A stretch of DNA of 64,000 nt, from positions 372,001 through 436,000 of the forward strand of contig CAZUGV010000002.1 in assembly GCA_964620425.1 (NCBI GenBank). The letters run 5' to 3'. Position 1 is the first letter of the stretch, and every line of letters begins with the position of its first letter. This document shows positions 15,992-24,334 of this stretch, piece after piece. Below the pieces are notes generated by a model. The model was given only the letters and a program-made list of their open reading frames with translations, made no database searches and had not been told where the DNA came from. Origin of the DNA: DASXUG01 sp964620425 (GTDB lineage Bacteria; Pseudomonadota; Gammaproteobacteria; Burkholderiales; Methylophilaceae). Both the position numbers and the translations under genes were made by a program.

Positions 15992-16707
15992 GCTTGCTCT
16001 TTAAGCGTTGAACGCAAGCGCGCCACAGCCTGGCTGTGTAGTTGGCAAACACGCGATTCTGAAACCCCCATAATCGCACCTATTTCTTTTAAGTTAAGCT
16101 CTTGCTCGTAATACAAGCCCATCAATATTTTTTCACGTTCTGGCAGGCTTTCTAACGCATCAATTAAGGCTTCGCGGAAATCGCTTTCCATTAAGCCTTT
16201 GATTGGGTCTCCCGCATCGTCTTTTAAATAACGGTCTAAAAAGTGGTCGCCACTATCTGCTTCATGAAAGTCTTCGTAATACACCAATTGGTGACCGCTG
16301 CAATCACCTAGCATGACGTAGTATTCATTAATTGTCATTTTGAGCTGTTTGGCGATTTCGCCCTCGGTTGGGCTTCTACCTAATTTTTGTTCCAGTTGCG
16401 TAATTGCGTTTTCAACATCGCGCATGTTTTTGCGGATGCTACGCGGCAGCCAATCGGCATTTCGCAGCTCATCTAACATGGAGCCGCGAATACGCTGTGC
16501 GGCATAGGTTTCAAACTGTGCGCCGTGCGTGTCTTCGTAACGATTCACTGCATCTAACAAGCCCATCATGCCTGCTTGAATCAAATCGTCCACCTCTACA
16601 CTGGGCGGTAGTTTTGCTTTAAGTTGATAGGCTAATTTCTTGACTAAAATGGCGTGTTGGTTGAGTAGCACGTCTTTTTGGTTGGTTTTTCCAGTCGCGT
16701 TATACAT
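15973..16707 (-). CDS. fliA: Flagellar sigma factor sigma-28
   Basis: FliA directs RNA polymerase to late flagellar promoters. Region 2 is seen as LIQAGMMGLLDAVNRYE and FETYAAQRIRGSMLDELR (about 41-85), region 3 follows (RNMRDVENAITQLEQKLGRSPTEGEIA), and region 4 at the C-terminus has the HTH NLKEIGAIMGVSESRVCQLHSQA (core LKEIGAIMGVSESRVCQLHS). Length is 244. It follows flhG by 11 bases and overlaps motC. Two FliA-type promoters are visible in the window, one before fliC (59037-59063) and one facing flhDC (22681-22707). Confidence 0.96.
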   Translation of the reverse strand: MYNATGKTNQKDVLLNQHAILVKKLAYQLKAKLPPSVEVDDLIQAGMMGLLDAVNRYEDTHGAQFETYAAQRIRGSMLDELRNADWLPRSIRKNMRDVENAITQLEQKLGRSPTEGEIAKQLKMTINEYYVMLGDCSGHQLVYYEDFHEADSGDHFLDRYLKDDAGDPIKGLMESDFREALIDALESLPEREKILMGLYYEQELNLKEIGAIMGVSESRVCQLHSQAVARLRSTLKEQAWTGAV

Positions 16708-16718
16708 AAGTAACCTAT

Positions 16719-17552
16719 CTAAATAAATGAGGCTGAATGAAAGTCAGCATTCAAGTTTGAGGGGTAGTGCAGGCGTTGTGCGAGTGCGTGAAATGCAGCA
16801 CTGGCATGCGCCATGGGGAAAGCTTCTACTACGGATCGGCCAATTTCATCGGCTTGCGATAGATGCTCGTCTTTTGGGATTGCGCCAAAAAACTCTAAGT
16901 CGATTTGCATATAGCGTCGCGCGACTTTTTCCATGTTGCGGAAAACTAAAGCAGCCTGTCTGTCATTCGCACTTTCAACCAAAATGCCGAAAGTGCGTCT
17001 GCCGAGCTGGCTGTAAATTTGTTTCATTAAGGTATATCCATGTTTGATGGATTCTGGTTCGCATGTGAGTTGAATCAAAATTTCGCCATTGTTAAACGAT
17101 GGAATGGGCAGTACATGGTTTTTATTCAGCATCCCAGCTACTAAAACCACATCATATTCATGTTGTAGTTGACTAAACACTTGGTCCATTAGAATGGCGG
17201 TGTTTCTATCTAATGGCACGCTGATATGGTTGCTTGGCATTAGTTGTGCTGTAGCAAAACCTAACGGTGTTTGGTAAATGGTTTCATATAAATGTGTATC
17301 ACCCTGAATTACATCTGTGAGGCTGAGCGGCGAGCGAATGCCGTAGCTTTGAAAAGCAGTGGGGGCTAAGTGTGAAGCATGCATCACTAGCACTGCGTGC
17401 CCATGCTCTGTTAAGGTGGCGGCAAGGTTGTTGATGGTACGCGCTTGCAGTGGTTGGTTGCCCGTTGCCGATAATACAGATAGCACCCTGGGCTTGGGTT
17501 CTGCCATGATTCTTCTTAAGCCAGCGGCTTGGTCATTTTCAAAATTGATCAT
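16719..17552 (-). CDS. flhG: FlhG-like (MinD family) protein with degenerate ATP-binding site
   Basis: The position directly after flhF and the N-terminal NDQAAGLRRIM (residues 6-16) identify FlhG: this DQAxxLR segment is the part that stimulates FlhF GTPase. The deviant Walker A (normally GKGGxGKT) is replaced by SATGNQPLQART (28-39), with no lysine. The usual LLDAD strand reads VMHAS (56-60), and the DxxG switch is also changed (VVLVAGML). The fold of a MinD/ParA ATPase is otherwise recognisable to the end (277 residues). I infer that it cannot hydrolyse ATP in the usual way but may still bind FlhF. It overlaps flhF by four bases. Confidence 0.8.
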   Translation of the reverse strand: MINFENDQAAGLRRIMAEPKPRVLSVLSATGNQPLQARTINNLAATLTEHGHAVLVMHASHLAPTAFQSYGIRSPLSLTDVIQGDTHLYETIYQTPLGFATAQLMPSNHISVPLDRNTAILMDQVFSQLQHEYDVVLVAGMLNKNHVLPIPSFNNGEILIQLTCEPESIKHGYTLMKQIYSQLGRRTFGILVESANDRQAALVFRNMEKVARRYMQIDLEFFGAIPKDEHLSQADEIGRSVVEAFPMAHASAAFHALAQRLHYPSNLNADFHSASFI

Positions 17553-19372
17553 GGATTAGCCTCCATCACTAATGGGTTTTTCTCTTGATTGGTCGTGCCC
17601 ATAATGAATGGCAATTCGGTTTCTTTAAACTTAAATGGCTCATTTTTACTTTCACCCAATTTGAGGGCTTGGCGAATGAGATAGTCTTTGTTGGCGAGAT
17701 GAATGTCTTCTGGCACACGCTGACCATTGGCAACGTAGAAAAGCTTGAGTCTTTCACGAATAATCACATCTAATGCGTTGCCAAAGGTGGCAGCTTCATC
17801 GAGCTTGGTCATGATGCAGCCATCTAATCCGCGACCTTTATAAGCGTTGATAACATCTGTTAAGGTTTCGCTTGTGCTTGTTGCATTTAGACAGATTAGC
17901 TTTTTAATATTTTGATTCGCGTTGGTTAGCATGGAGATTTGTTCAGCCACCATGCGATCGCGTTGGCTTACACCCACTGTATCTATGAGAATCGTGTGTT
18001 TGTTTTTGAGTTCGTTTAGTGCGATTTTTAAATCTGCTTCGTCTTTGACCGCGTGTACCATTACGCCTAAGATTTTGCCGTAAATGCGTAATTGTTCATG
18101 ACCGCCAATACGATACGCGTCTGTGGTAATCAACCCTAAATTAGCTGTGCCGTGTTTCATCACATAACGGGCGGCTAGTTTAGCGGTGGTGGTGGTTTTG
18201 CCGACCCCTGTTGGACCAATCAGTGCAAACACCCCCCCTTGATCTAGCACTTCTTCTTCGTTTGGTACGGTGAGTATATTTTTAGCCAAAATGCCTTGTA
18301 CCCATTTTAAGGCTTCTGCATGGTTATCTGTTTTGGGAGAATGTTCGGCGAGCTGTCTGGCTAATGATGCACTAAAGCCTGCGGATAATAAGCTACTCAA
18401 TAATTTCGATTTTTCAGGGTCACGTTGCTGAATGTTGTTCCAAGAAATTTCGGTGAGTTGGGATGCAATCATGTCACGCATGGTGCGAATCTCGCCCAAC
18501 ATAGTTTGAATTTGTAGGTTGGTTTCCCCTTGCTCAGGCTTTTGTATTGTTGCTTTTTGTGTCGCTTGCTTTGTAGCCGTTGGGGTTGCCTGCGCTGGCT
18601 TGACAACAGGGCGGGGTGTCGCTTGCGAAGTTTTAGCTTGAGTCGCTGCAACTCTATTCGCTTGTGCTGCTTCTACTTTTGCTCTGTTCGATAAGTTTAC
18701 AGAAGTGTTTGCACGCTCTTGGGCTTCAAACATATCTGAGGCATCAATTGGCCAGCCTTGATTCAAGGTGTTTTTGGCAATGACTTCATCGACTGGTAGC
18801 GGTTTTGCTGCAGGTCTGGTTTGTGCGGCAGGTCTCGCGGGCATTGCATTCATTAAAATATCTGCTTCGATGTCAGATAACGCAGGCACTGCTTCTACGT
18901 TAGCGGTGTTTTTGCGTTTTGAGAACATGGCGGTTAAGCTAGATAAACGGCTTTCTTGGTGGTGAATCACACGTTTTTCAGGTGCGGGTAAGAGATTGCT
19001 GGGGATGCTATCAATCTCATCCGTATTCTCTACAGTCATCAAGCGTTCATCCCTACGTGGCGTTGCTTTGCGTGGGGTGTCTGTGATGGCTGGGGCAGCG
19101 TTTTGATACGCTTTGTTGATTTCCGCTTCAATTAAGCTTGCATCATAGGCGCTTGGGTCAAATGTGCCTTGTTCAAATTTTGGGTCATACATGGGGAAGC
19201 CCGCTTGAGAGTTGGCAACCATCTGATCCATATCCTCTTCACGAAACGCCATGATTTCATTGCCACCATGTACGGCACGGTTGGACAGGATAATGGCATT
19301 TTCCCCCAGTGCGCGTTTCACCATGCTCAAGGCATCACGTGAGTTTTTACCTACGAATCGTTTAATGTTCAT
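17549..19372 (-). CDS. flhF: Flagellar GTPase FlhF
   Basis: An SRP-type GTPase that places the polar flagellum. The N-terminal B-domain (MNIKRFVGKNSRDALSMVKR) is followed by a long Ala/Pro/Gln-rich linker (about 100-285). The NG domain has G1 GPTGVGKTTT (386-395), G2/G3 with TTDAYRIGGHEQL (416-428) and DTVG (464-467), and G4 TKLDEA (522-527). The common DTAG is DTVG here. Length is 607, longer than usual, because of the linker. It is coupled by ATGA overlaps to both flhA and flhG. Confidence 0.95.
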   Translation of the reverse strand: MNIKRFVGKNSRDALSMVKRALGENAIILSNRAVHGGNEIMAFREEDMDQMVANSQAGFPMYDPKFEQGTFDPSAYDASLIEAEINKAYQNAAPAITDTPRKATPRRDERLMTVENTDEIDSIPSNLLPAPEKRVIHHQESRLSSLTAMFSKRKNTANVEAVPALSDIEADILMNAMPARPAAQTRPAAKPLPVDEVIAKNTLNQGWPIDASDMFEAQERANTSVNLSNRAKVEAAQANRVAATQAKTSQATPRPVVKPAQATPTATKQATQKATIQKPEQGETNLQIQTMLGEIRTMRDMIASQLTEISWNNIQQRDPEKSKLLSSLLSAGFSASLARQLAEHSPKTDNHAEALKWVQGILAKNILTVPNEEEVLDQGGVFALIGPTGVGKTTTTAKLAARYVMKHGTANLGLITTDAYRIGGHEQLRIYGKILGVMVHAVKDEADLKIALNELKNKHTILIDTVGVSQRDRMVAEQISMLTNANQNIKKLICLNATSTSETLTDVINAYKGRGLDGCIMTKLDEAATFGNALDVIIRERLKLFYVANGQRVPEDIHLANKDYLIRQALKLGESKNEPFKFKETELPFIMGTTNQEKNPLVMEANP

Positions 19373-21456
19373 GCTTGACCCCCAATAAGACTAGTAACGC
19401 GGATAGTTTTTGAATCTGGTAATTCATCATGCGACAAGACACGCAAATGCGGCACTGCGCGACGTAAAAATTTAGAAAGCGCTGAACGTAAAGGTGCTGC
19501 CACTAATAACACAGGGGTCATCCCCATTTGTTCTTGTTTCTTCGCGGCAATCTCGGTTTGTTGAGAAAGCGTATCAGCCAAGCCAGGCTCCATGCCAGTA
19601 TTGCCATTTGATTGTGTTGCTTGCATGAGTAAGCGCTCTAAATGGTTATCTAATGCCATCACTGATACTTCATCCCCAGTGGGGAAAAGTTGCTGCACAA
19701 TGGCGCGGCCTAGTTTTACACGGACAAATGCAGTTAAATCGTTGGCATCTTGCGTGTGAGTGGAATGCTCAGACAGTGTTTCAATAATTGTGCGCATATC
19801 GCGAATATGTACGCCTTCTGTCAGCAAGTTTTGTAATACTTTTTGCACCACAGAAAGAGATAGTTGTTTAGGTACTAAATCTTCTATCAGTTTTGGCGAT
19901 TCTTTGGCTAAATGGTCGAGCAATTGTTGCACTTCTTGGCGACCGAGCAATTCCGCCGCGTTGACTGAGATGATATGGTTTAAATGCGTGGCAATCACGG
20001 TGCCTGTGTCAACTACGGTATAGCCTAGATTTTGTGCATGGTCACGGGTGTCGGGGTCAATCCAAACCGCAGGTAGACCAAATGCTGGATCGCTGGTGGC
20101 AATACCGTTGAGCGTGCCTGTCACCATGCCTGGGTCTATCGCTAAAAATTGACCGAAGTGTGATTCTCCGCTAGCGACTTCAACACCTTTCATGGTGATG
20201 CGGTAGCCTGATGGGCGTAACTCTAGGTTGTCGCGAATGTGCACTGTAGGGGCTAAAAAGCCAACTTCTTGTGCAAATTTTTTGCGTAGCCCTTTAATAC
20301 GTTTAAGTAAATCGCCACCTTGGGCTTTATCCACCAACGGAATTAAACGATACCCGACTTCTAAGCCCACTAAGTCAACTGGAATCACGTCATCCCAAGT
20401 GGCTTCTTCAGCTTCTGTGCTCACTTCAGGAAGATCCTGAGTTTCTGGTAAAACAGGCGCTTGTTTTTGTTGCTCTGCAACCATATAACCTCCGCCTGCC
20501 AGTGCTGATGCTAATAATAGGAATGCAAAGTGCGGCATGCCGGGAATCGCCCCCATGCCGCCGATAATGCCAGCGGTAATGTAAATCACGGTTGAATTAG
20601 TAAATAGTTGGGTAATCAACTGACCGCCAATATCTTCGTTATTGGCAACCCGTGATACCACCACACCTGCAGCGATTGAAATCACCAATGATGGGATTTG
20701 TGCGACTAAGCCATCGCCAATTGCGAGCATGGTGTAGTTGCGTACAGCTTCACCAAAGGCTAAATCATGTTGCACCATGCCGACAATCAAACCGCCAACG
20801 ATGTTGATGATAATGACCATAATCCCAGCTACTGCATCACCTCGTACATATTTACTCGCACCATCCATTGCGCCGTAAAATTCTGCTTCTTGGCCGATTT
20901 CAGCACGGCGCGCGCGGGCAACGTCTTCGCCAATCAAGCCTGCGTTTAAATCAGCATCAATCGCCATTTGTTTGCCCGGCATTGCATCTAAGGTAAAGCG
21001 TGCTCCAACTTCAGCAATACGTCCTGCACCTTTTGTCACCACGGTAAAGTTAATGATGGTTAAAATGACAAACACCACAATACCCACGGTGTAGTTACCA
21101 CCAATCAAGAAATGACCAAACGCTTCAATCACTTTACCTGCGGCATCTGGACCAGTATGACCTTCTGTCAACACTACACGGGTAGAGGCAACGTTGAGTG
21201 ATAAACGCAACATTGTCGTTACTAGTAGCACAGTAGGGAAGGCGATAAAATCAAGTGCCTTTTTGGTTTGCAAGCCGATGAGCAATACCATGATTGATAA
21301 GGCGATGTTAAAGCTGAAAAACACATCTAGCGCAATGGCAGGCAATGGCAGAATCATCATGCCTAACAGCATGACAATGATGACGGGGGGGGCGACGGTT
21401 CGGCTGTTTAAATTGCTTAAGCCGCTCATCCAACTGGGTAATTGAAACTTATCCAT
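19369..21456 (-). CDS. flhA: Flagellar export gate protein FlhA
   Basis: FlhA is the large membrane component of the flagellar type III export gate. The N-terminal half has about eight membrane helices (residues about 20-315), including the conserved cytoplasmic FIPD/FHIPEP loop region TKGAGRIAEVGARFTLDAMPGKQMAIDADLNAG (core RFTLDAMPGKQMAIDADLNA). The C-terminal half (about 350-695) is the soluble substrate-docking domain. Length of 695 is standard. Its ATG shares one base with the flhB stop, and its stop overlaps flhF. Confidence 0.97.
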   Translation of the reverse strand: MDKFQLPSWMSGLSNLNSRTVAPPVIIVMLLGMMILPLPAIALDVFFSFNIALSIMVLLIGLQTKKALDFIAFPTVLLVTTMLRLSLNVASTRVVLTEGHTGPDAAGKVIEAFGHFLIGGNYTVGIVVFVILTIINFTVVTKGAGRIAEVGARFTLDAMPGKQMAIDADLNAGLIGEDVARARRAEIGQEAEFYGAMDGASKYVRGDAVAGIMVIIINIVGGLIVGMVQHDLAFGEAVRNYTMLAIGDGLVAQIPSLVISIAAGVVVSRVANNEDIGGQLITQLFTNSTVIYITAGIIGGMGAIPGMPHFAFLLLASALAGGGYMVAEQQKQAPVLPETQDLPEVSTEAEEATWDDVIPVDLVGLEVGYRLIPLVDKAQGGDLLKRIKGLRKKFAQEVGFLAPTVHIRDNLELRPSGYRITMKGVEVASGESHFGQFLAIDPGMVTGTLNGIATSDPAFGLPAVWIDPDTRDHAQNLGYTVVDTGTVIATHLNHIISVNAAELLGRQEVQQLLDHLAKESPKLIEDLVPKQLSLSVVQKVLQNLLTEGVHIRDMRTIIETLSEHSTHTQDANDLTAFVRVKLGRAIVQQLFPTGDEVSVMALDNHLERLLMQATQSNGNTGMEPGLADTLSQQTEIAAKKQEQMGMTPVLLVAAPLRSALSKFLRRAVPHLRVLSHDELPDSKTIRVTSLIGGQA

Positions 21457-22640
21457 TAAGCTGTAGCCTCAGGTAAAACGTTGTTGTTAGGTACTAATGT
21501 GTTAATTAAACTGTGTGGATCTAATTCATCTGGCACAGGCACAGATTTAGGCACTTCTGGGCGGAAGCCGCCTTCCTTTTTAAATACACGCATTTGGAAA
21601 ACGTATGCCAATACTTCTGCCACGGCAGAGTACAATGCCGCTGGAATCTCATCGCCAATTTCAGTATGGGCATAAATTGCCCGCGCCAGTTTGGGAGACT
21701 CTAATGTGGGGACTTGGTGCTCTGCCGCAATCTCTCGAATTTTTAGCGCAATCACATCAGTCCCTTTAGCGATGACAACAGGTGCACGCATGCCATCTTC
21801 TTTGTATTGAATTGCCACGGCATAATGGGTTGGGTTGGTAATGACCACATCTGCTTTAGGAATCTCTGCCATCATGCGGCGTCTAGCCATTTCACGTTGT
21901 TGTTGACGAATACGTCCTTTGATTTCTGGGTTACCTTCAGACTCTTTTGACTCGTCCTTCACTTCTTGCTTGGTCATTTTGTGTTTTTCAGCATATTCAT
22001 AAAGTTGATATGGCACATCAATCGCTGCAATAAACACCAATACGCTGGCAATCGCTAGAAAGCCTGTCAACATCATGTTGGCAATCTGTCCAATGCCATC
22101 AGGTAATGGTTGCTGCGATAAACTCAAGATAGAGTCCATATCGCCTGCGATCACTTGATAAGCCACAACGCCCACTAAAACTGTCTTAGCAATAGATTTA
22201 AGTAATTCCACCCCAGAGTTTTTAGATACTAAATTCATCAACCCTTTCATTGGGTTCAATTTTGAAAATTTAGGCACGATTGAATTCGGGGTGAAATTCC
22301 AGCCACCGACCATAATAGGTGAAGCCAATCCAACAAAAATTAACAAACAGGCAAAAGGCGTAAATGTCCAAAGTAAATAGTTGATCGACTTGCTGATTTG
22401 CATTAACAACAACATCGGGTCGTAAACCTCTGCACGTTCAAGTTGCAACCCAGTTTTAAGCGTGGTGCGTAAGGCATCCACTAATTGGCCACCTAGCATC
22501 CATAAGCCTAAACCAGAAGTAAATAAAACAGCACAGGTTGCTAACTCCCTAGAACGCGGGATATCGCCATTCTCACGCGCTTTTTCAAGTCGCTTGGGGG
22601 AGGCCTGTTCCGTTTTTTCTAAATCGCTGTCTTCAGCCAT
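21456..22640 (-). CDS. flhB: Flagellar export specificity switch protein FlhB
   Basis: FlhB is the autocleaving switch of the export gate. Four hydrophobic segments lie at about 30-50, 85-110, 140-165 and 185-210. The autocleavage motif NPTH follows ADVVIT near residues 268-271, and the PPEVPxxLY-equivalent tail is present (IPAALYSAVAEVLAYVF). Length is 394. It heads the flhB-flhA-flhF-flhG-fliA-motC-motD operon. The region before its ATG has only a weak ribosome site. A separate protein containing only the C-terminal cytoplasmic FlhB domain is encoded at 53991-54335. Confidence 0.96.
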   Translation of the reverse strand: MAEDSDLEKTEQASPKRLEKARENGDIPRSRELATCAVLFTSGLGLWMLGGQLVDALRTTLKTGLQLERAEVYDPMLLLMQISKSINYLLWTFTPFACLLIFVGLASPIMVGGWNFTPNSIVPKFSKLNPMKGLMNLVSKNSGVELLKSIAKTVLVGVVAYQVIAGDMDSILSLSQQPLPDGIGQIANMMLTGFLAIASVLVFIAAIDVPYQLYEYAEKHKMTKQEVKDESKESEGNPEIKGRIRQQQREMARRRMMAEIPKADVVITNPTHYAVAIQYKEDGMRAPVVIAKGTDVIALKIREIAAEHQVPTLESPKLARAIYAHTEIGDEIPAALYSAVAEVLAYVFQMRVFKKEGGFRPEVPKSVPVPDELDPHSLINTLVPNNNVLPEATA

Positions 22641-22680
22641 AATGGTTTCGCGTATCTAAAAGCCAGTGGTTAATAATGAT

Positions 22681-22707
22681 TAAAGTTTTATGGGAAGCAG
22701 CCGTTAA
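22681..22707 (+). promoter_or_regulatory. Sigma-28 (FliA) type promoter directed toward flhDC
   Basis: TAAAGTTT, eleven bases, then GCCGTTAA. This matches the sigma-28 consensus TAAAGTTT-N11-GCCGATAA at 15 of 16 positions with the exact spacing. It lies 41 bases upstream of the divergent flhB and points at flhD, whose ATG is 641 bases beyond the -10 box. The transcript would start near 22714. Confidence 0.65.
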
Positions 22708-23347
22708 ACATTTAACCGCTATATTTTTCTCGCCCATGTTGGAATCTATTATTCAGCAAACTGGCGCGTAAGCATCTGTGGAATAAAAGGGTGAAAACGG
22801 CTTTTTCTTGATATAGCGAGTCAAGAAGGAAACTTTGATAAATGGGTTGTTGAAAATAAATTTATCATAAAACCCTTTAAAAACATTTGGATAGAAAATA
22901 GATGCAAATTTTTTTAAAAAATTACTAAAGTTTTCTGAGCCAATGTCGTTAAAGGCTTGTTGTTAACCACGCGTAAAAAGTATGGCAACAAAACGGTTGA
23001 TTACAGTGAAAATCATTGTAGTGAAATTCAAAGTGGTGATGAATAACCCATTTTGCTTTTCTCAATTGAAAGATAAAACGATGAATTTGAGGTTAATTTG
23101 AATATTAAGTAAGAAAATTTTTTAGTCATACAAGTCTGCGCACAACCCGCATAGACTTTGCCCTATATAGTATCTACTACCCTTTGCAAGTGTTTGTAAG
23201 ACAAACACCTACAAGGGCGTTTCCGCTTGTCCTACCTAAAAAACCGACAAACCCCGATAGTTTAAAACCTATAAAAAGCTCAAAGTACGTCTCACACGAG
23301 CAACACATATTAACGGTAAATTTTGAGTGAAATTTAGGGGAAATAAA
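22708..23347 (+). other. 640-base AT-rich leader/regulatory region of flhDC
   Basis: No gene of convincing size is seen. It begins right after the sigma-28-type box. It holds an imperfect hairpin at 23180-23217 and several runs of A and T. The region probably carries the flhDC promoter(s) and sites for regulators, as flhDC leaders do in other bacteria, but I cannot point to a specific operator. A small RNA starting at about 22714 is possible. Confidence 0.45.
23180..23217 (+). promoter_or_regulatory. Hairpin in the flhDC leader
   Basis: The upper stem GTGTTTGT / ACAAACAC (23190-23197 and 23201-23208, loop AAG) is perfect. A lower imperfect stem pairs CCCTT with AAGGG. It lies 130 bases before flhD, without a T-run, so it is a structured leader element rather than a clear terminator. 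A role in post-transcriptional control is only inference. Confidence 0.45.
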
Positions 23348-23665
23348 ATGAACGAAAATGATATGTTGAATGATATTAAAGATGCCAACTTAAACTACTT
23401 AATGTTGGCTCAACAAATGATTCGCGCTGATAAAGCGACTGCGATATTTCGCTTAGGCATCAACAAAGACATCGCAGATCTTATCGAAAGTCTTAGCAAT
23501 TTACAACTTTTAAAATTAAGCAGCAGCAATATGATGCTTGCGCGCTTCCGTTTCGAAGATAGCGCAATTCTGAACATGCTCACCAGCTACACCAAAGACC
23601 GCGCCTTAGCACATGCACACGCCGCGATCTTGATGTCAGGCCAAGATTCAGAAGTGATTGCCTAA
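23348..23665 (+). CDS. flhD: Flagellar transcriptional master regulator subunit FlhD
   Basis: FlhD and FlhC form the FlhD4C2 activator of class II flagellar genes. The sequence MLNDIKDANLNYLMLAQQMI, the block AIFRLGINKDIADLI, and LLKLSSSNMMLARFRFEDSA match FlhD throughout its 105 residues. The start is ATG 23348, preceded by AGGGGAAATAAA; an upstream GTG at 23327 lacks support. flhC follows after 43 bases with a similar AGGGGAAA ribosome site. This gene leads the plus-strand motility block. Confidence 0.95.
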   Translation: MNENDMLNDIKDANLNYLMLAQQMIRADKATAIFRLGINKDIADLIESLSNLQLLKLSSSNMMLARFRFEDSAILNMLTSYTKDRALAHAHAAILMSGQDSEVIA

Positions 23666-23708
23666 ATTTTTGTTTTAATCATCCAGTAATCCGATAGGGG
23701 AAAATATC

Positions 23709-24293
23709 ATGGAAGCTACAGTAGAAAAAACACATGTTCAAAAGAAAAGCGTAGTGAACGAAGCCGAACAAATTCAACTTGCGATTCAAATGATTAAGTT
23801 AGGTGCACGTTTGCAATTGTTAGAAGCACAAACCACCTTGTCTCGCGAGCGTTTAATCAAACTGTACAAAGAGCTGAAAGGTATTTCTCCACCAAAAGGC
23901 ATGTTGCCATTCTCAACAGATTGGTTTTTGACTTGGCAGCCCAATATTCACTCTTCAATTTTCTTGAATATTTACAATTACTTAGTCGAAAACGCCGATG
24001 TGAGCGGCATTACTGCCATCATTAAAGCCTACACTCTATATTTGCAACAAATTGAACATGATTCAGAAGAAGAGCCAACATTATCTATGACACGCGCTTG
24101 GACATTAGTGCGCTTTGTTGAAAGCAAAATGCTCAAAATGCACACATGTAGCTGCTGTGGTGGTCGTTTTGTGGTCAACTCTTATGATTTGAATAGCGCA
24201 TATCGTTGCAACTTATGCCATGTTCCTTCTCGTGCTGGCAAAACCAAAAAAGCGAAAGAACAAGCATTTAACGTGGTGGCAATGACAGCTTAA
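23709..24293 (+). CDS. flhC: Flagellar transcriptional master regulator subunit FlhC
   Basis: FlhC is the DNA-binding partner of FlhD. The conserved core is QLAIQMIKLGARLQLLEAQT and LSRERLIKLYKELKGISPPKGMLPFSTDWF (core LYKELKGISPPKGMLPFSTD). The zinc site is visible as C-S-C-C near 142-145 and CNLC near 162-165 (four cysteines). Length is 194. Ribosome site AGGGGAAAA lies before the ATG. Being downstream of flhD in one operon is standard. Confidence 0.96.
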   Translation: MEATVEKTHVQKKSVVNEAEQIQLAIQMIKLGARLQLLEAQTTLSRERLIKLYKELKGISPPKGMLPFSTDWFLTWQPNIHSSIFLNIYNYLVENADVSGITAIIKAYTLYLQQIEHDSEEEPTLSMTRAWTLVRFVESKMLKMHTCSCCGGRFVVNSYDLNSAYRCNLCHVPSRAGKTKKAKEQAFNVVAMTA

Positions 24294-24334
24294 CCGTTAG
24301 TTTAGCAATGTGTTTAGGTGAAAGGGGCGCTTAA

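Noticed and set aside
23236..23262. Possible sigma-28 promoter close to flhD (TAAAAAAC ... CCCGATAG)
   Set aside because: The spacer is eight bases instead of eleven and both boxes have mismatches.
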